From Marinicauda algicola (GTDB taxonomy: Bacteria > Pseudomonadota > Alphaproteobacteria > Caulobacterales > Maricaulaceae): a stretch of DNA of 64,000 nt. The notes below the pieces were generated by a model that was not told where the DNA came from, made no database searches, and saw only the letters and a list, made by a program, of their open reading frames with translations. Below, one piece after another: positions 10,600 to 19,084 of the stretch; within the stretch, counting starts at the first letter, position 1, and each line of letters opens with the position of its first letter. The translations under genes were made by a program, and so were the position numbers. The DNA is taken from NCBI RefSeq assembly GCF_017161425.1, contig NZ_CP071057.1, positions 3,163,501 through 3,227,500 of the forward strand, written 5' to 3'.

Positions 10600-11595
10600 T
10601 CAGGGCCAGATCGCCCAGACATAGGCGAGATAGCCTGCGAACAGGATCGCGCCCTCGATGCGCGAGAGGCGCCGCCCGGTCCACAGCATCGCCAGCAGGA
10701 CGACGGACACGGCGAGCATGACGAAGTTGTCGAACCCGGCGATCGTCTCGGGAACGGGGGTGGGTGAGAGGATCGCGGTCACGCCGCCGATGCCGAGAAT
10801 GTTGTAGATGTTCGAGCCGAGGATATTGCCGATCGCCACGTCGGCCTGGCGACGCATGGCGGCCAGTGCGGAGGTGGCCAGTTCCGGCATCGAGGTGCCG
10901 GCCGCCACGATGGTCAGTCCGATCACGGTCTCGCTGATGTCGAGCGCCTGGGCGAGATCGATCGCACCGCCGACGAAGAAGCGCGAACCGGTGACGAGCA
11001 GGGCGAGCCCTGCGACGGCGAAGGCGAGCGCCTTGACCCAGCGCAGGGGAGATGGGGCCACCCCCGCCCGCGGACGCAGGCCAGGATCGAGCCCCTCTGC
11101 CGCCTCGGCCTTGTCGTAGGCCGCCGTATGGCCGGCCGCGGGCGCCGGCGTGCGCTCCTGGCGCCAGGCATAGACGAGATCGGCGGCGAGCCCGGCGAGG
11201 AAGACCGCCCCGGTCACCCGGTCGAGCGTCCACACGAGCCCGATCCCGGTCAGCAGCAGTGCGGTGGCGATCACGATCCCGGCGTCGCGCTTCAGGGCGG
11301 AGGCGGACACCGCGAGCGGCTGGATCAGCGCCGAGAGGCCGAGGATAACGAGGATGTTGAAGATGTTCGAGCCGACGATGTTGCCGACCGCGATGCCCGG
11401 CGAGCCGGCGATCGCGCCCTGCACGCTCGTCACCAGCTCCGGCGTCGAAGTCCCGAAGCCCACCACGGTCAGCCCGATCAGCAGCGGGGAGACGCCGAAT
11501 CCCTCGGCCAGCCGTGTCGCGCCCCGGATCAGCGCTTCCGCGCCCAGCACGAGAAGGACGAGCCCGCCCAGGATGGCGGCAAGGGTGACGATCAC
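10600..11595 (-). CDS. Calcium/sodium antiporter (CaCA family, YrbG-like)
   Basis: Inner-membrane cation exchanger. Two inverted alpha-repeats are plain: GFGTSTPELVTS with GNIVGSNIFNI in the first half, and AAGTSMPELATS with GNILGSNIYNI in the second. The acidic Glu in each PEL motif is the ion ligand. Ten hydrophobic segments with a charged central loop (about residues 150-185). GTG at 11595 is preferred over an upstream ATG at 11640 because AGGAG lies about 8 nt before it and the membrane helix begins at once. 331 aa, normal length. Confidence 0.92.
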   Translation of the reverse strand: MIVTLAAILGGLVLLVLGAEALIRGATRLAEGFGVSPLLIGLTVVGFGTSTPELVTSVQGAIAGSPGIAVGNIVGSNIFNILVILGLSALIQPLAVSASALKRDAGIVIATALLLTGIGLVWTLDRVTGAVFLAGLAADLVYAWRQERTPAPAAGHTAAYDKAEAAEGLDPGLRPRAGVAPSPLRWVKALAFAVAGLALLVTGSRFFVGGAIDLAQALDISETVIGLTIVAAGTSMPELATSALAAMRRQADVAIGNILGSNIYNILGIGGVTAILSPTPVPETIAGFDNFVMLAVSVVLLAMLWTGRRLSRIEGAILFAGYLAYVWAIWP

Positions 11596-11671
11596 GGGGG
11601 GAGGCTCCTGAAGGCAGCGAAGATATAGAGCATTCCACAAGCGCAGGTCCCGTCAATGATGTTCCGGCACG

Positions 11672-12772
11672 TCATGTTTGCGTCTCCAGCAGCCGGGTCG
11701 GATCCGCGGCCTCCCCCTCGCGCGGCTCCAGCAATGTCAGGGCGAGCGCGATCGTCTTCAGGAGCCGGCGCCGGCCCGTGCGGGCGTAGGCCGAGAGGCA
11801 GGCCTCGGCGAGCTTGATCGCGTGATCGTCGCCATGGACCGCCGCGGCTTCGGCGAGACGGTCCGGCGTGCGGCGGGCCGGGACCGGACGACCGGCGCCC
11901 GGGGCAGGCGGGTAGAACACCGCCTTCAGCGCGCAGCCGGTCTGCCAGGCGCCGGCGATCAGGGCGCGCTGGGCTCCCGGTCCGACGAGCGGCAGGAGAT
12001 TGCGCGCCGCGGCGGCGCCGGTGACGGCATGGGCGAAGACGATCGCCGTGTAGCCGTTGCGTGCCGCGTCCAGGAACAGCTCCGCGAAGGTGCAGACGAG
12101 CGCGTCTGCCGTCGCCAACGGCTCCTCCGACAGGTCGGCCCCGGCGGTCTCGCGCGCGAAGCCGGGTGCGCGGGCGAGATTCGCGAGCCCGGCCGTGATC
12201 GACCCTGCCCTCACCCGCCAGTGCAGCGCGACGGGGGTCACGGCGGCCAGAGCCTCGTGCGGCGGTAGAGTTCCGAAGGCGGGAGCGGGCAGATCGGGCG
12301 CCAGCGGGGCATATCTCGCCGCCCAGACCGCGAGGCCTTGCGCGAGTTCACTGCGCCGCAGCGCCGTGTCCTGCCAGGCGAGCGCGCGGGCGGCATGAGC
12401 CGTGCGGATCACGCCGTGCACGGCCGCCGTGCCATAGCCCGCGGAGAGGCGCCGGGCCCAGCGGTCGAGCGTGGCGCGCCATCCGTTCATCTCGATCTCG
12501 CGCGCGAAGAAGGCGGCCCAGGCCTCGAACCGGGCGGGCTTGCCGAGCGCCTCGCGCCAGCCTGCCGCCCCGATGGGGGGCTGAGCGGGGGCGCGGGGCA
12601 GGAGGTCGTGCTCCTCCGCCCGCAGCCAGCTGAGCGCGGTGTCGCCACGTCCCATCGCGGCGAGCGCCTCCACCACCATCGGGGCGTGGTTGATGAAGCC
12701 GTTGGCCAGGTTCGGCCCGTAGGGACGCAGGACCGCGAGGGCGGCATCGTGGCGGGCATAGGGGTCGGTCAT
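11672..12772 (-). CDS. Questin oxidase-like protein (DUF4243), predicted SoxR target
   Basis: About 366 residues resembling the questin oxidase-like family (PF14027, formerly DUF4243). The fungal prototype GedK cleaves the anthraquinone questin by a Baeyer-Villiger-type reaction. Visible signatures are FINHAPMVVEALAAMG near the N-terminus, GYGTAAVHGVIRTAHAARAL in the middle, and AIVFAHAVTGAAAARNLLP later, which supply conserved His residues. ATG at 12772 follows a GAAGGAAG ribosome site; the upstream extension to 12835 carries an arginine-rich tail and was dropped. It is transcribed away from soxR, and its promoter contains the SoxR box. Substrate in this organism is unknown. Confidence 0.8.
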   Translation of the reverse strand: MTDPYARHDAALAVLRPYGPNLANGFINHAPMVVEALAAMGRGDTALSWLRAEEHDLLPRAPAQPPIGAAGWREALGKPARFEAWAAFFAREIEMNGWRATLDRWARRLSAGYGTAAVHGVIRTAHAARALAWQDTALRRSELAQGLAVWAARYAPLAPDLPAPAFGTLPPHEALAAVTPVALHWRVRAGSITAGLANLARAPGFARETAGADLSEEPLATADALVCTFAELFLDAARNGYTAIVFAHAVTGAAAARNLLPLVGPGAQRALIAGAWQTGCALKAVFYPPAPGAGRPVPARRTPDRLAEAAAVHGDDHAIKLAEACLSAYARTGRRRLLKTIALALTLLEPREGEAADPTRLLETQT

Positions 12773-12849
12773 GGTCGTCTTCCTTCGACAAGCGGTGCGG
12801 CGTGACGCAGCTGCCCTGAGGGCCCGGTCCGTCACGTTGAACTTGTCGG

Positions 12850-12880
12850 AGCCTAATTCCTCAAGCTAACTTGAGGTCAA
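12850..12880 (-). promoter_or_regulatory. SoxR-type promoter and operator for the questin-oxidase-like gene
   Basis: On the minus strand the order is -35 TTGACC (12880-12875), a 19-bp spacer, then -10 TAGGCT (12855-12850). The spacer contains the palindrome CCTCAAGTTAGCTTGAGG (12876-12859 read on the minus strand), which differs by one base from the E. coli soxS SoxR box. The overlong 19-bp spacer is the hallmark of MerR-family activated promoters. The orientation drives the questin-oxidase-like gene. SoxR may also repress itself from the same site. Confidence 0.85.
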
Positions 12881-12902
12881 GCTTCAGAACGGAGAATTTT
12901 CG

Positions 12903-13361
12903 ATGGCCAAGAGCACGCATGACTGGCTGGCGATCGGCGCGCTTGCCCGGCGCACCGGGCTCTCGGTCTCGGCGATCCGCTTCTACGAGGAGAAGGGGCT
13001 CGTCAGCTCGATCCGCAATGCCGGCGGCCAGCGCCGCTTCGCGCGTTCGGACATCCGCCGGCTCTCCTTCGTGCTGATCGCCCAGCAGCTCGGACTGACG
13101 ATCGCGGAGATCCAGGCCGTGCTGGCCGGACTGCCGGAGGGGCGCACGCCGAGCCGGGCGGACTGGGCGCGGATTTCCGCGGCTATCCGGGCCCGCATCG
13201 AGGCCAAGCTCGCGGAGCTGTCGCGCGTGCGCGATCATCTCGACGGCTGCATCGGCTGCGGCTGTCTCTCGCTCGATCTCTGCGCGCTCTACAATCCGGA
13301 CGACCGCGTGGCGCGCAAAGGGGCCGGTCCGCGAATCCTGATGGGCGACCGGGCCGACTGA
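12903..13361 (+). CDS. soxR: Redox-sensitive transcriptional activator SoxR
   Basis: MerR-family activator that senses redox-cycling compounds through a [2Fe-2S] cluster. N-terminal winged helix-turn-helix (IGALARRTGLSVSAIRFYEEKGL, residues 11-33), dimerisation helix, and cluster ligands C116, C119, C121 and C127 in CIGCGCLSLDLC, the exact C-X2-C-X-C-X5-C spacing of SoxR. 152 aa. GGAGA precedes the ATG by 7 nt. It lies divergent from its likely target, with the SoxR box between them. No soxS is present, as usual outside enterics. Confidence 0.96.
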   Translation: MAKSTHDWLAIGALARRTGLSVSAIRFYEEKGLVSSIRNAGGQRRFARSDIRRLSFVLIAQQLGLTIAEIQAVLAGLPEGRTPSRADWARISAAIRARIEAKLAELSRVRDHLDGCIGCGCLSLDLCALYNPDDRVARKGAGPRILMGDRAD

Positions 13362-13401
13362 CTCTGGTGCTCCCCGCCTGGCTTGACTCTCTCACGTTCC
13401 G

Positions 13402-13416
13402 GAACAAAGATAGAAC
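13402..13416 (+). promoter_or_regulatory. Alphaproteobacterial LexA box
   Basis: GAAC-N7-GAAC at 13402-13416, which is the reverse complement of the alphaproteobacterial LexA operator GTTC-N7-GTTC. It lies 36 bp before the imuA start and would place the imuA-imuB-dnaE2 operon under SOS control. Confidence 0.85.
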
Positions 13417-13451
13417 ATCAAGCGAGGAAGCTGGCGAGGAGGACTCATCGC

Positions 13452-14294
13452 ATGGGCCGATCCGACGGCCGCCGCGCTGTTGCAGGCAAAGCCGATCTCG
13501 ACGCGCTGCGCAAGGCGATCGGGGCGCTGGAAGCGACCGGATCGCGCTTTGCCCCGCCGGCCCGTCTGCGTGCGCCGGAGCGCGAAGAGGCGGCGTGCCG
13601 GCAGCTCTGGCGTCAGAGGGGCGCCGGTGAAGCGGACGATCCGCTCGCGCGCTTCCGCGCCCGGCCCGGCCTGCACGAGGTCAAGCCCGCAGCCTATCTG
13701 GACGGCCCGCTCGCCTTCGTCTTCGCCGCGCTCTGGCTTGCCGGGCTCGGCGGGGACCGGCCCATCCTCTGGGTCAGGGGGGCGGGCGATCCGCGGCTCG
13801 ATTTCGGCGGGCCCTGCCCGGACGGGCTCGCGGCCCGCGGGATCGATCCGGCCCGGCTCGTCGCGGTCGCGCCGGGAAAGCCCGCCGACGCGCTCTGGGC
13901 GATGGAGGAAGGGGTGAAGGCGGGCGCGCACGTGCTCGGGGAGGCGGGCGCGAACCCGGCGTGCGACCTGACCGCCACGAAGCGCCTGCACCAGGCGGCC
14001 CTGTCGCGCGGGGGCACGCTCGTGCTCCTGCGCGCCCACGACGTGTGCGGGACGAGCGCGGCCCTGACGCGCTGGTCCGTCGCTCCGGTTCCGAGCGCGC
14101 CGGCGGGCTGGAAGGGTGCGGGCGGCCTGCCCGCACCGGGAGATTTGCGCCTGCGCGCCGTGCTCGAACGCCAGCGCGGCGGGGCGCCCGAAGAGTTCGA
14201 ACTGGATTTCATCCATGACCCGTTTCGCCGCGCTCAGCCTGTCTCGCTGGCCGACCGACCGGCGCCTCTCCAGCGGCGCCGCGAGGCCGGATAG
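13452..14294 (+). CDS. imuA: SOS mutagenesis protein ImuA
   Basis: RecA-like accessory factor of the ImuABC translesion mutasome. It keeps the RecA/SulA-like core pattern (AAYLDGPLAFVFAALWLAGLG, PILWVRG, GIDPARLVAVAP, ALWAMEEGVKAGAHVLGEAG) without a clear Walker A, as expected for ImuA. ATG at 13452 is chosen because GAGGAGG lies about 10 nt upstream; an in-frame ATG at 13383 lies upstream of the LexA box and would put the operator inside the gene. 280 aa. Its end overlaps imuB by 80 bp. Confidence 0.9.
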   Translation: MGRSDGRRAVAGKADLDALRKAIGALEATGSRFAPPARLRAPEREEAACRQLWRQRGAGEADDPLARFRARPGLHEVKPAAYLDGPLAFVFAALWLAGLGGDRPILWVRGAGDPRLDFGGPCPDGLAARGIDPARLVAVAPGKPADALWAMEEGVKAGAHVLGEAGANPACDLTATKRLHQAALSRGGTLVLLRAHDVCGTSAALTRWSVAPVPSAPAGWKGAGGLPAPGDLRLRAVLERQRGGAPEEFELDFIHDPFRRAQPVSLADRPAPLQRRREAG

Positions 14295-15753
14295 CGAGGA
14301 TGCGCCGCTTGTCCTCACCCTCGCCGGAGCGGGCGGGGAGCGGCTGCATGCGCTGACGCAAAATGCCGAGGCCGCCGGTCTCGCACCCGGCATGGGCGTC
14401 GCCGATGCGCGCGCGCTCGCCCCCAGGCTCGTCGCGCAGCCGGCCGATCCCGGTGCCGACCGCGCCGCGCTTGAGCGCCTGGCGCGCTGGTGCGGACGCT
14501 TCTCCCCCTGGACGGCGGCCGATCCGGGCGGGCCGGGCCTTGACGGGGTCCTCCTGGACATCACCGGATGCGCGCGCGTGTTCGGCGGCGAGGACCGGCT
14601 GATGGACCGGCTGGTGCGCGAGGTGCGCGCGCTGGGCCTCGAGGCATCGGCGGCCGCCGCGCCGACGATCGGGCTCGCCTGGGGTCTTTCCCGCTTCGCC
14701 GCGCCGGCGGCTTCGCGCGGCTGGGTGACGGCTGCGGGCGTGCGCGGCGTGCTTGATCCGCTTCCGGTGGAGGCCCTGCGGATCGGGGAGACGGCCGGCA
14801 AGCTCGGACGTTTCGGGCTGAGGCGCTGCGGCGATCTGTTCGCCATCCCCCGCGCCGATCTCGCGAAACGCTTCGGGACCGGTCTCGTGCGCCGGCTCGA
14901 CCAGGCCATGGGAGTGGAGCGCGAGGTCCTCGATCCGCTGCAGCCCAGGGCCGGTCTCAGGGCCCGGATCCGCTTTGCCGAGGCTCACCAGACTCTCGAC
15001 GGGGTGAAGTCCGGCTGCGCCCGGGCGGTCGAGCGATTGTGCAGGGAGCTCGAGCGCGAGAGCCTCGGTCTCACCCGTCTGCGTCTCACGCTCTACCGCG
15101 TGGACGGGCAGGCGCGCGACCTGGTCGTGGGGACCGCGAGGCCGAGCCGCGACCCGGCCCATCTCTCCCGCCTCGTCAGCGAACGCCTCGACCGGGCCGA
15201 GATCGATATCGGCTTCGGCATCGATCTCGTCGAGGCGGCCGCGAGCCTTGCAGGCCCGCTTTGCGGCGAGCAGGCCGATCTCTCGGGGCAAGGGGAGGGA
15301 GAGGCGGGCCTGATGGCGCTCGCCGACCGGCTCACCGCGCGGCTCGGCGAGGGGGCCGTGACCCGGCCCGACCCCGGCGACAGCCACATTCCCGAGCGCG
15401 CCGCCCGCTTCGTGTCCCTCTCGGGCAAGGCTCCGGCCTGGCCGAAGCGGCGCGAGCTGCGCCCGCTCCTGATCCTCGACCGGCCCGAACCCGCCGAGGC
15501 GGTCGCGGAAATCCCCGACGGCCCGCCGCGCCAGTTCACCTGGCGGCGCATCCGGCACCGCGTCGCGCGCGCGGAAGGGCCCGAGCGCATCGCACCGGAA
15601 TGGTGGCGCATGAAGCCGGGCGAGGGGCCGGGGCGCACGCGCGACTATTTCCATGTCGAGACGATGGAGGGCCGCCGCTTCTGGCTCTATCGCGAGGGGC
15701 TCTACGCACGCGAGACTGACCGGCCCTCATGGTTCGTGCACGGGGCGGGGTGA
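14215..15753 (+). CDS. imuB: Inactive Y-family polymerase-like protein ImuB
   Basis: Hub protein of the translesion mutasome that recruits DnaE2 and the beta clamp. It has the Y-family fold (DITGCARVFGGEDRLMDRL, a helix-hairpin-helix-like LGRFGLRRCGDLFAIPRADLAKRFG, then a little-finger region) but lacks the catalytic acidic set of DinB, as is typical of ImuB. The C-terminal domain DYFHVETMEGRRFWLYREGLY is characteristic. ATG at 14215 gives 512 aa and the usual start TRFAALSLSRWPTDR. The 80-bp overlap with imuA suggests tight translational coupling. dnaE2 begins 3 bp later. Confidence 0.93.
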   Translation: MTRFAALSLSRWPTDRRLSSGAARPDSEDAPLVLTLAGAGGERLHALTQNAEAAGLAPGMGVADARALAPRLVAQPADPGADRAALERLARWCGRFSPWTAADPGGPGLDGVLLDITGCARVFGGEDRLMDRLVREVRALGLEASAAAAPTIGLAWGLSRFAAPAASRGWVTAAGVRGVLDPLPVEALRIGETAGKLGRFGLRRCGDLFAIPRADLAKRFGTGLVRRLDQAMGVEREVLDPLQPRAGLRARIRFAEAHQTLDGVKSGCARAVERLCRELERESLGLTRLRLTLYRVDGQARDLVVGTARPSRDPAHLSRLVSERLDRAEIDIGFGIDLVEAAASLAGPLCGEQADLSGQGEGEAGLMALADRLTARLGEGAVTRPDPGDSHIPERAARFVSLSGKAPAWPKRRELRPLLILDRPEPAEAVAEIPDGPPRQFTWRRIRHRVARAEGPERIAPEWWRMKPGEGPGRTRDYFHVETMEGRRFWLYREGLYARETDRPSWFVHGAG

Positions 15754-15756
15754 GCC

Positions 15757-18700
15757 ATGGCCTATGTCGAACTCGCCGCGGCGACGAACTTCTCCTTCCT
15801 GCGCGGCGCGAGCCATCCCCACGAGATGGTCGAGACCGCCAGGGCACTGGGCCTGTCGGCGATCGCCATCACCGACCGCAACACGCTCGCCGGCGTGGTG
15901 CGCGCCCATCTCGCCGCGAAGGAGGCGGGCATCAAGCTCCTCGTGGGCGCACGCCTCGTGACGGTGGAGGGTGTCGAACTCGTCTGCCTGCCGAAGAACA
16001 AGGCGGCCTATGGCAAGCTCTCCCGGCTCCTGACCGACGCCAATTTCCGCGCGCCGGACGAGGCGCGGGAGGGGCGGGTGAGCCTCATGGACGTGGCCGG
16101 AGCTGGACCGGACCAGGTTCTGATCCTCCTGCCGCCGCAGGCCGAGGACGCGCACTGGGTGCGCGAGGCGGAGGCCTTCATCGCCCGGTGCGAAAGCGCG
16201 GTGCATTTCGGCCTCGTGCGCTCGTTCGACGGCGAGGACGGAGCCCGACTTGCCCGGCATGCCGCGCTCGCCGCCCGGCTCGGGATCGAGACCGTGGCCG
16301 TGGGCGATGCGCGCTTCCACCACCCCGACCGCCGGGAAATGGCCGACATCCTCACCTGCATCCGCGAGCACGTGAGGATAGACGCGGCCGGGCGCCGGCT
16401 CGCGGCGAACGCGGAACGCCACCTGAAATCGCCCGCCGAGATGGCCCGGCTCTTCGCCGGCCACGAGGAGGCCGTCGCGCGCTCGGCGGGGCTCGCCGGC
16501 GAGATCGATTTCTCCCTCGACGAGCTGGTCTACGAATATCCCGAAGAGGTGATCGGGGCGGGCGAGACGCCGATGCAGACCTTGCGCCGCCTGACCGAGG
16601 AGGGGCTGAAGCGCCGCTACCCGGATGGCGAGCCGGGCAAGGTCAGGACGGCGGTGGAGTACGAGCTGGGCCTGATCGAGGAGCTGAACTACCCCTCCTA
16701 TTTCCTCACCGTCTACGATCTCGTGCGCTTTGCCCGGTCCAGGGGCATTCTCTGTCAGGGCCGCGGCTCGGCGGCCAATTCCACGGTCTGCTTCGCGCTG
16801 GGCGTGACCGAGGTGGACCCCGCCAGGATCGATCTCCTCTTCGAGCGCTTCGTTTCCGCGGAACGCAACGAACCGCCCGATATCGATGTCGATTTCGAGC
16901 ACGAGCGGCGCGAGGAGGTCATCCAGTACGTCTACGAGAAGTACGGGCGCCGGCGCGCCGGGATGACGGCGGTGGTCAGCTGCTATCGCCCCCGCGGCGC
17001 GATCCGCGAGGTCGGCAAGGTGTTCGGGCTTTCCGGCGACGTCATCGCGGCGCTGTCGAAATCGGTCTGGGGCTGGAAGGAGGCACTCTCCGCCGAGGTC
17101 ATCCGCACCGAGCTCGGCCTCGATCCGGAGAGCCCCGCGCTCGCCCGCACGCTGCACTATGCGCGCGAGCTCCTGAGTTTCCCGCGCCATCTCTCCCAGC
17201 ATCCCGGCGGCTTCGTGATGACGCTGGGCCGGCTCGACGAGATCGTGCCCGTGCGCAAGGCCGCCATGCCCGAACGCACCGCGATCGAGTGGGACAAGGA
17301 GGATATCGAGGCGCTGGGCCTGATGAAGGTCGACGTGCTCGGCCTCGGCATGCTGTCCTGCGTCTCGCGCGCGCTCTCGCTTCTCGAGGAGGGGTATGGC
17401 CGCTCCCTCGCGGTCGCCGACGTGCCGGCCGAGGACCCCCGCGTCTACGACATGATCTGCAAGGCCGACACGATCGGGGTCTTCCAGATCGAGAGCCGGG
17501 CGCAGATGACCATGCTGCCGCGCCTCAAGCCGCGCTGCTTCTACGACCTCGTCATCGAGGTCGCCATCGTGCGTCCCGGCCCCATCCAGGGCGACATGGT
17601 CCATCCCTATCTGAGGCGCCGCGACGGCAGGGAGCGGGTCGAGTTTCCCTCGGAGGAACTGCGCCAGGTGCTCGGCAAGACGCTCGGCGTGCCGCTCTTC
17701 CAGGAGCAGGCGATGAAGATCGCCATCGTCGCGGCCGGCTTTTCGCCTTCGGAGGCCGACAGGCTGCGCCGCTCCATGGCCGCCTTCCGCCGCTCGGGCA
17801 CGATCGCGGAGATGGGCGAGCGCCTGGTGAAGGGCATGATCGCCAACGGCTATGAACGCGATTTCGCCGAGCGCTGCTTTGCCCAGCTCGAAGGCTTCGG
17901 CGAGTACGGCTTTCCCGAGAGCCATGCGGCGAGCTTCGCGCTCATCGTCTATGTCAGCTGCTGGCTCAAGCGCCACTATCCCGACGTCTTCCTCGCCGCC
18001 ATCCTCAACGCCCAGCCGCTCGGCTTCTACGCCCCGGCCCAGCTGGTGCGCGATGCCAGGGAGCACGGGATCGTCGTGCGCCCGGCCGACGTGAACCGGT
18101 CGAACTGGGACTGCACGCTGGAAGACCTCGCTCCCGGCGAGCGGGCCGCGCTCACGCCCGAAGGCGGCGGGGCGAGGGCGGTCCGGCTCGGCCTCAGGCA
18201 GATCAAGGGCCTGTCCGAGGTCACGGCGGCGCGCCTCGTGGCCGCGCGCGAGGAGGGTGGAGCGTTCGCAAGCGTCGAGGACATGGTGCGCCGCGCGAGG
18301 CTCTCGCGCGGCGAGGCCGACCGGCTCGCCCAGGCCGATGCGCTGCGCTCCATGAGGCTCGACCGGCGCGAGGCGGGCTGGAAGGCGCTCGCCCTCCCGG
18401 GCCCCGACCTGCCGCTGTTCGAGGTGGCGGGCGAGGGGCGCTCTTCCGCCTCGCGCCTCGCCGACAGTCACGGTTTCTCGCTGCCCGTCATGAGCCGGTC
18501 CGAGCACGTGGCGCAGGACTATGCCACCACCAGCCTGTCGCTGAAGGCCCATCCGGTGAGCTTCCTGCGCTCCCATTTCGACGAACTCGGCTACCGCTCC
18601 TGCGCCGATCTGAAGACCGCCCGCAACGGCGCGCGCCTGGGCCTGTCGGGGCTCGTGCTGATCCGCCAGCGCCCGGGCACGGCGAGCGGGGTGATCTTCG

Positions 18701-19026
18701 TCACGCTGGAGGACGAGACGGGCGTGGCCAATCTCGTCGTCTGGCCGAAAGTCTTCCAGCGCTTCCGGCGCACCGTGATCGGGGCGAAGCTGATGGGCGT
18801 GGTCGGCCGGGTGCAGCGCGAGGGGGAGGTGATCCATCTCATCGCCGAGCAGCTGATCGACCAGACCCCGCTGCTGTCGCGCCTGACCGGGGGCGAATTC
18901 GCGCCCGCGCTCGCGCGCGCCGACGAGGTGAACCGGTCCAGCGCCGACCAGCGCATGAAGCCGAGGCGGCATGGCGCGCTCGCACCGGCGGGACCGGCGA
19001 TGCCGAAGAGCCGCGATTTCCACTGA
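15757..19026 (+). CDS. dnaE2: Error-prone DNA polymerase DnaE2 (ImuC)
   Basis: C-family polymerase subunit for damage-induced mutagenesis. The PHP domain is at the N-terminus (ELAAATNFSFLRGASHPHEM, AIAITDRNTLAG). The palm has the catalytic Asp pair in PPDIDVDFEHERREEV; QGRGSAANSTVCFALGVTEVDP and SLQHPGGFVM-like motifs (LSQHPGGFVM) are present; an OB-fold lies near the C-terminus (LSGLVLIRQRPGTASGVIFVTLEDETG). At 1089 aa it has the DnaE2 rather than the DnaE1 length. Last gene of the LexA-controlled operon; convergent with the ABC permease gene. Confidence 0.96.
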   Translation: MAYVELAAATNFSFLRGASHPHEMVETARALGLSAIAITDRNTLAGVVRAHLAAKEAGIKLLVGARLVTVEGVELVCLPKNKAAYGKLSRLLTDANFRAPDEAREGRVSLMDVAGAGPDQVLILLPPQAEDAHWVREAEAFIARCESAVHFGLVRSFDGEDGARLARHAALAARLGIETVAVGDARFHHPDRREMADILTCIREHVRIDAAGRRLAANAERHLKSPAEMARLFAGHEEAVARSAGLAGEIDFSLDELVYEYPEEVIGAGETPMQTLRRLTEEGLKRRYPDGEPGKVRTAVEYELGLIEELNYPSYFLTVYDLVRFARSRGILCQGRGSAANSTVCFALGVTEVDPARIDLLFERFVSAERNEPPDIDVDFEHERREEVIQYVYEKYGRRRAGMTAVVSCYRPRGAIREVGKVFGLSGDVIAALSKSVWGWKEALSAEVIRTELGLDPESPALARTLHYARELLSFPRHLSQHPGGFVMTLGRLDEIVPVRKAAMPERTAIEWDKEDIEALGLMKVDVLGLGMLSCVSRALSLLEEGYGRSLAVADVPAEDPRVYDMICKADTIGVFQIESRAQMTMLPRLKPRCFYDLVIEVAIVRPGPIQGDMVHPYLRRRDGRERVEFPSEELRQVLGKTLGVPLFQEQAMKIAIVAAGFSPSEADRLRRSMAAFRRSGTIAEMGERLVKGMIANGYERDFAERCFAQLEGFGEYGFPESHAASFALIVYVSCWLKRHYPDVFLAAILNAQPLGFYAPAQLVRDAREHGIVVRPADVNRSNWDCTLEDLAPGERAALTPEGGGARAVRLGLRQIKGLSEVTAARLVAAREEGGAFASVEDMVRRARLSRGEADRLAQADALRSMRLDRREAGWKALALPGPDLPLFEVAGEGRSSASRLADSHGFSLPVMSRSEHVAQDYATTSLSLKAHPVSFLRSHFDELGYRSCADLKTARNGARLGLSGLVLIRQRPGTASGVIFVTLEDETGVANLVVWPKVFQRFRRTVIGAKLMGVVGRVQREGEVIHLIAEQLIDQTPLLSRLTGGEFAPALARADEVNRSSADQRMKPRRHGALAPAGPAMPKSRDFH

Positions 19027-19084
19027 TTCAGCCCCGCCCCCGACGAGGGGGGAGGGAAAGGCGCCGCCGCGCAGGCCGCTGCGC

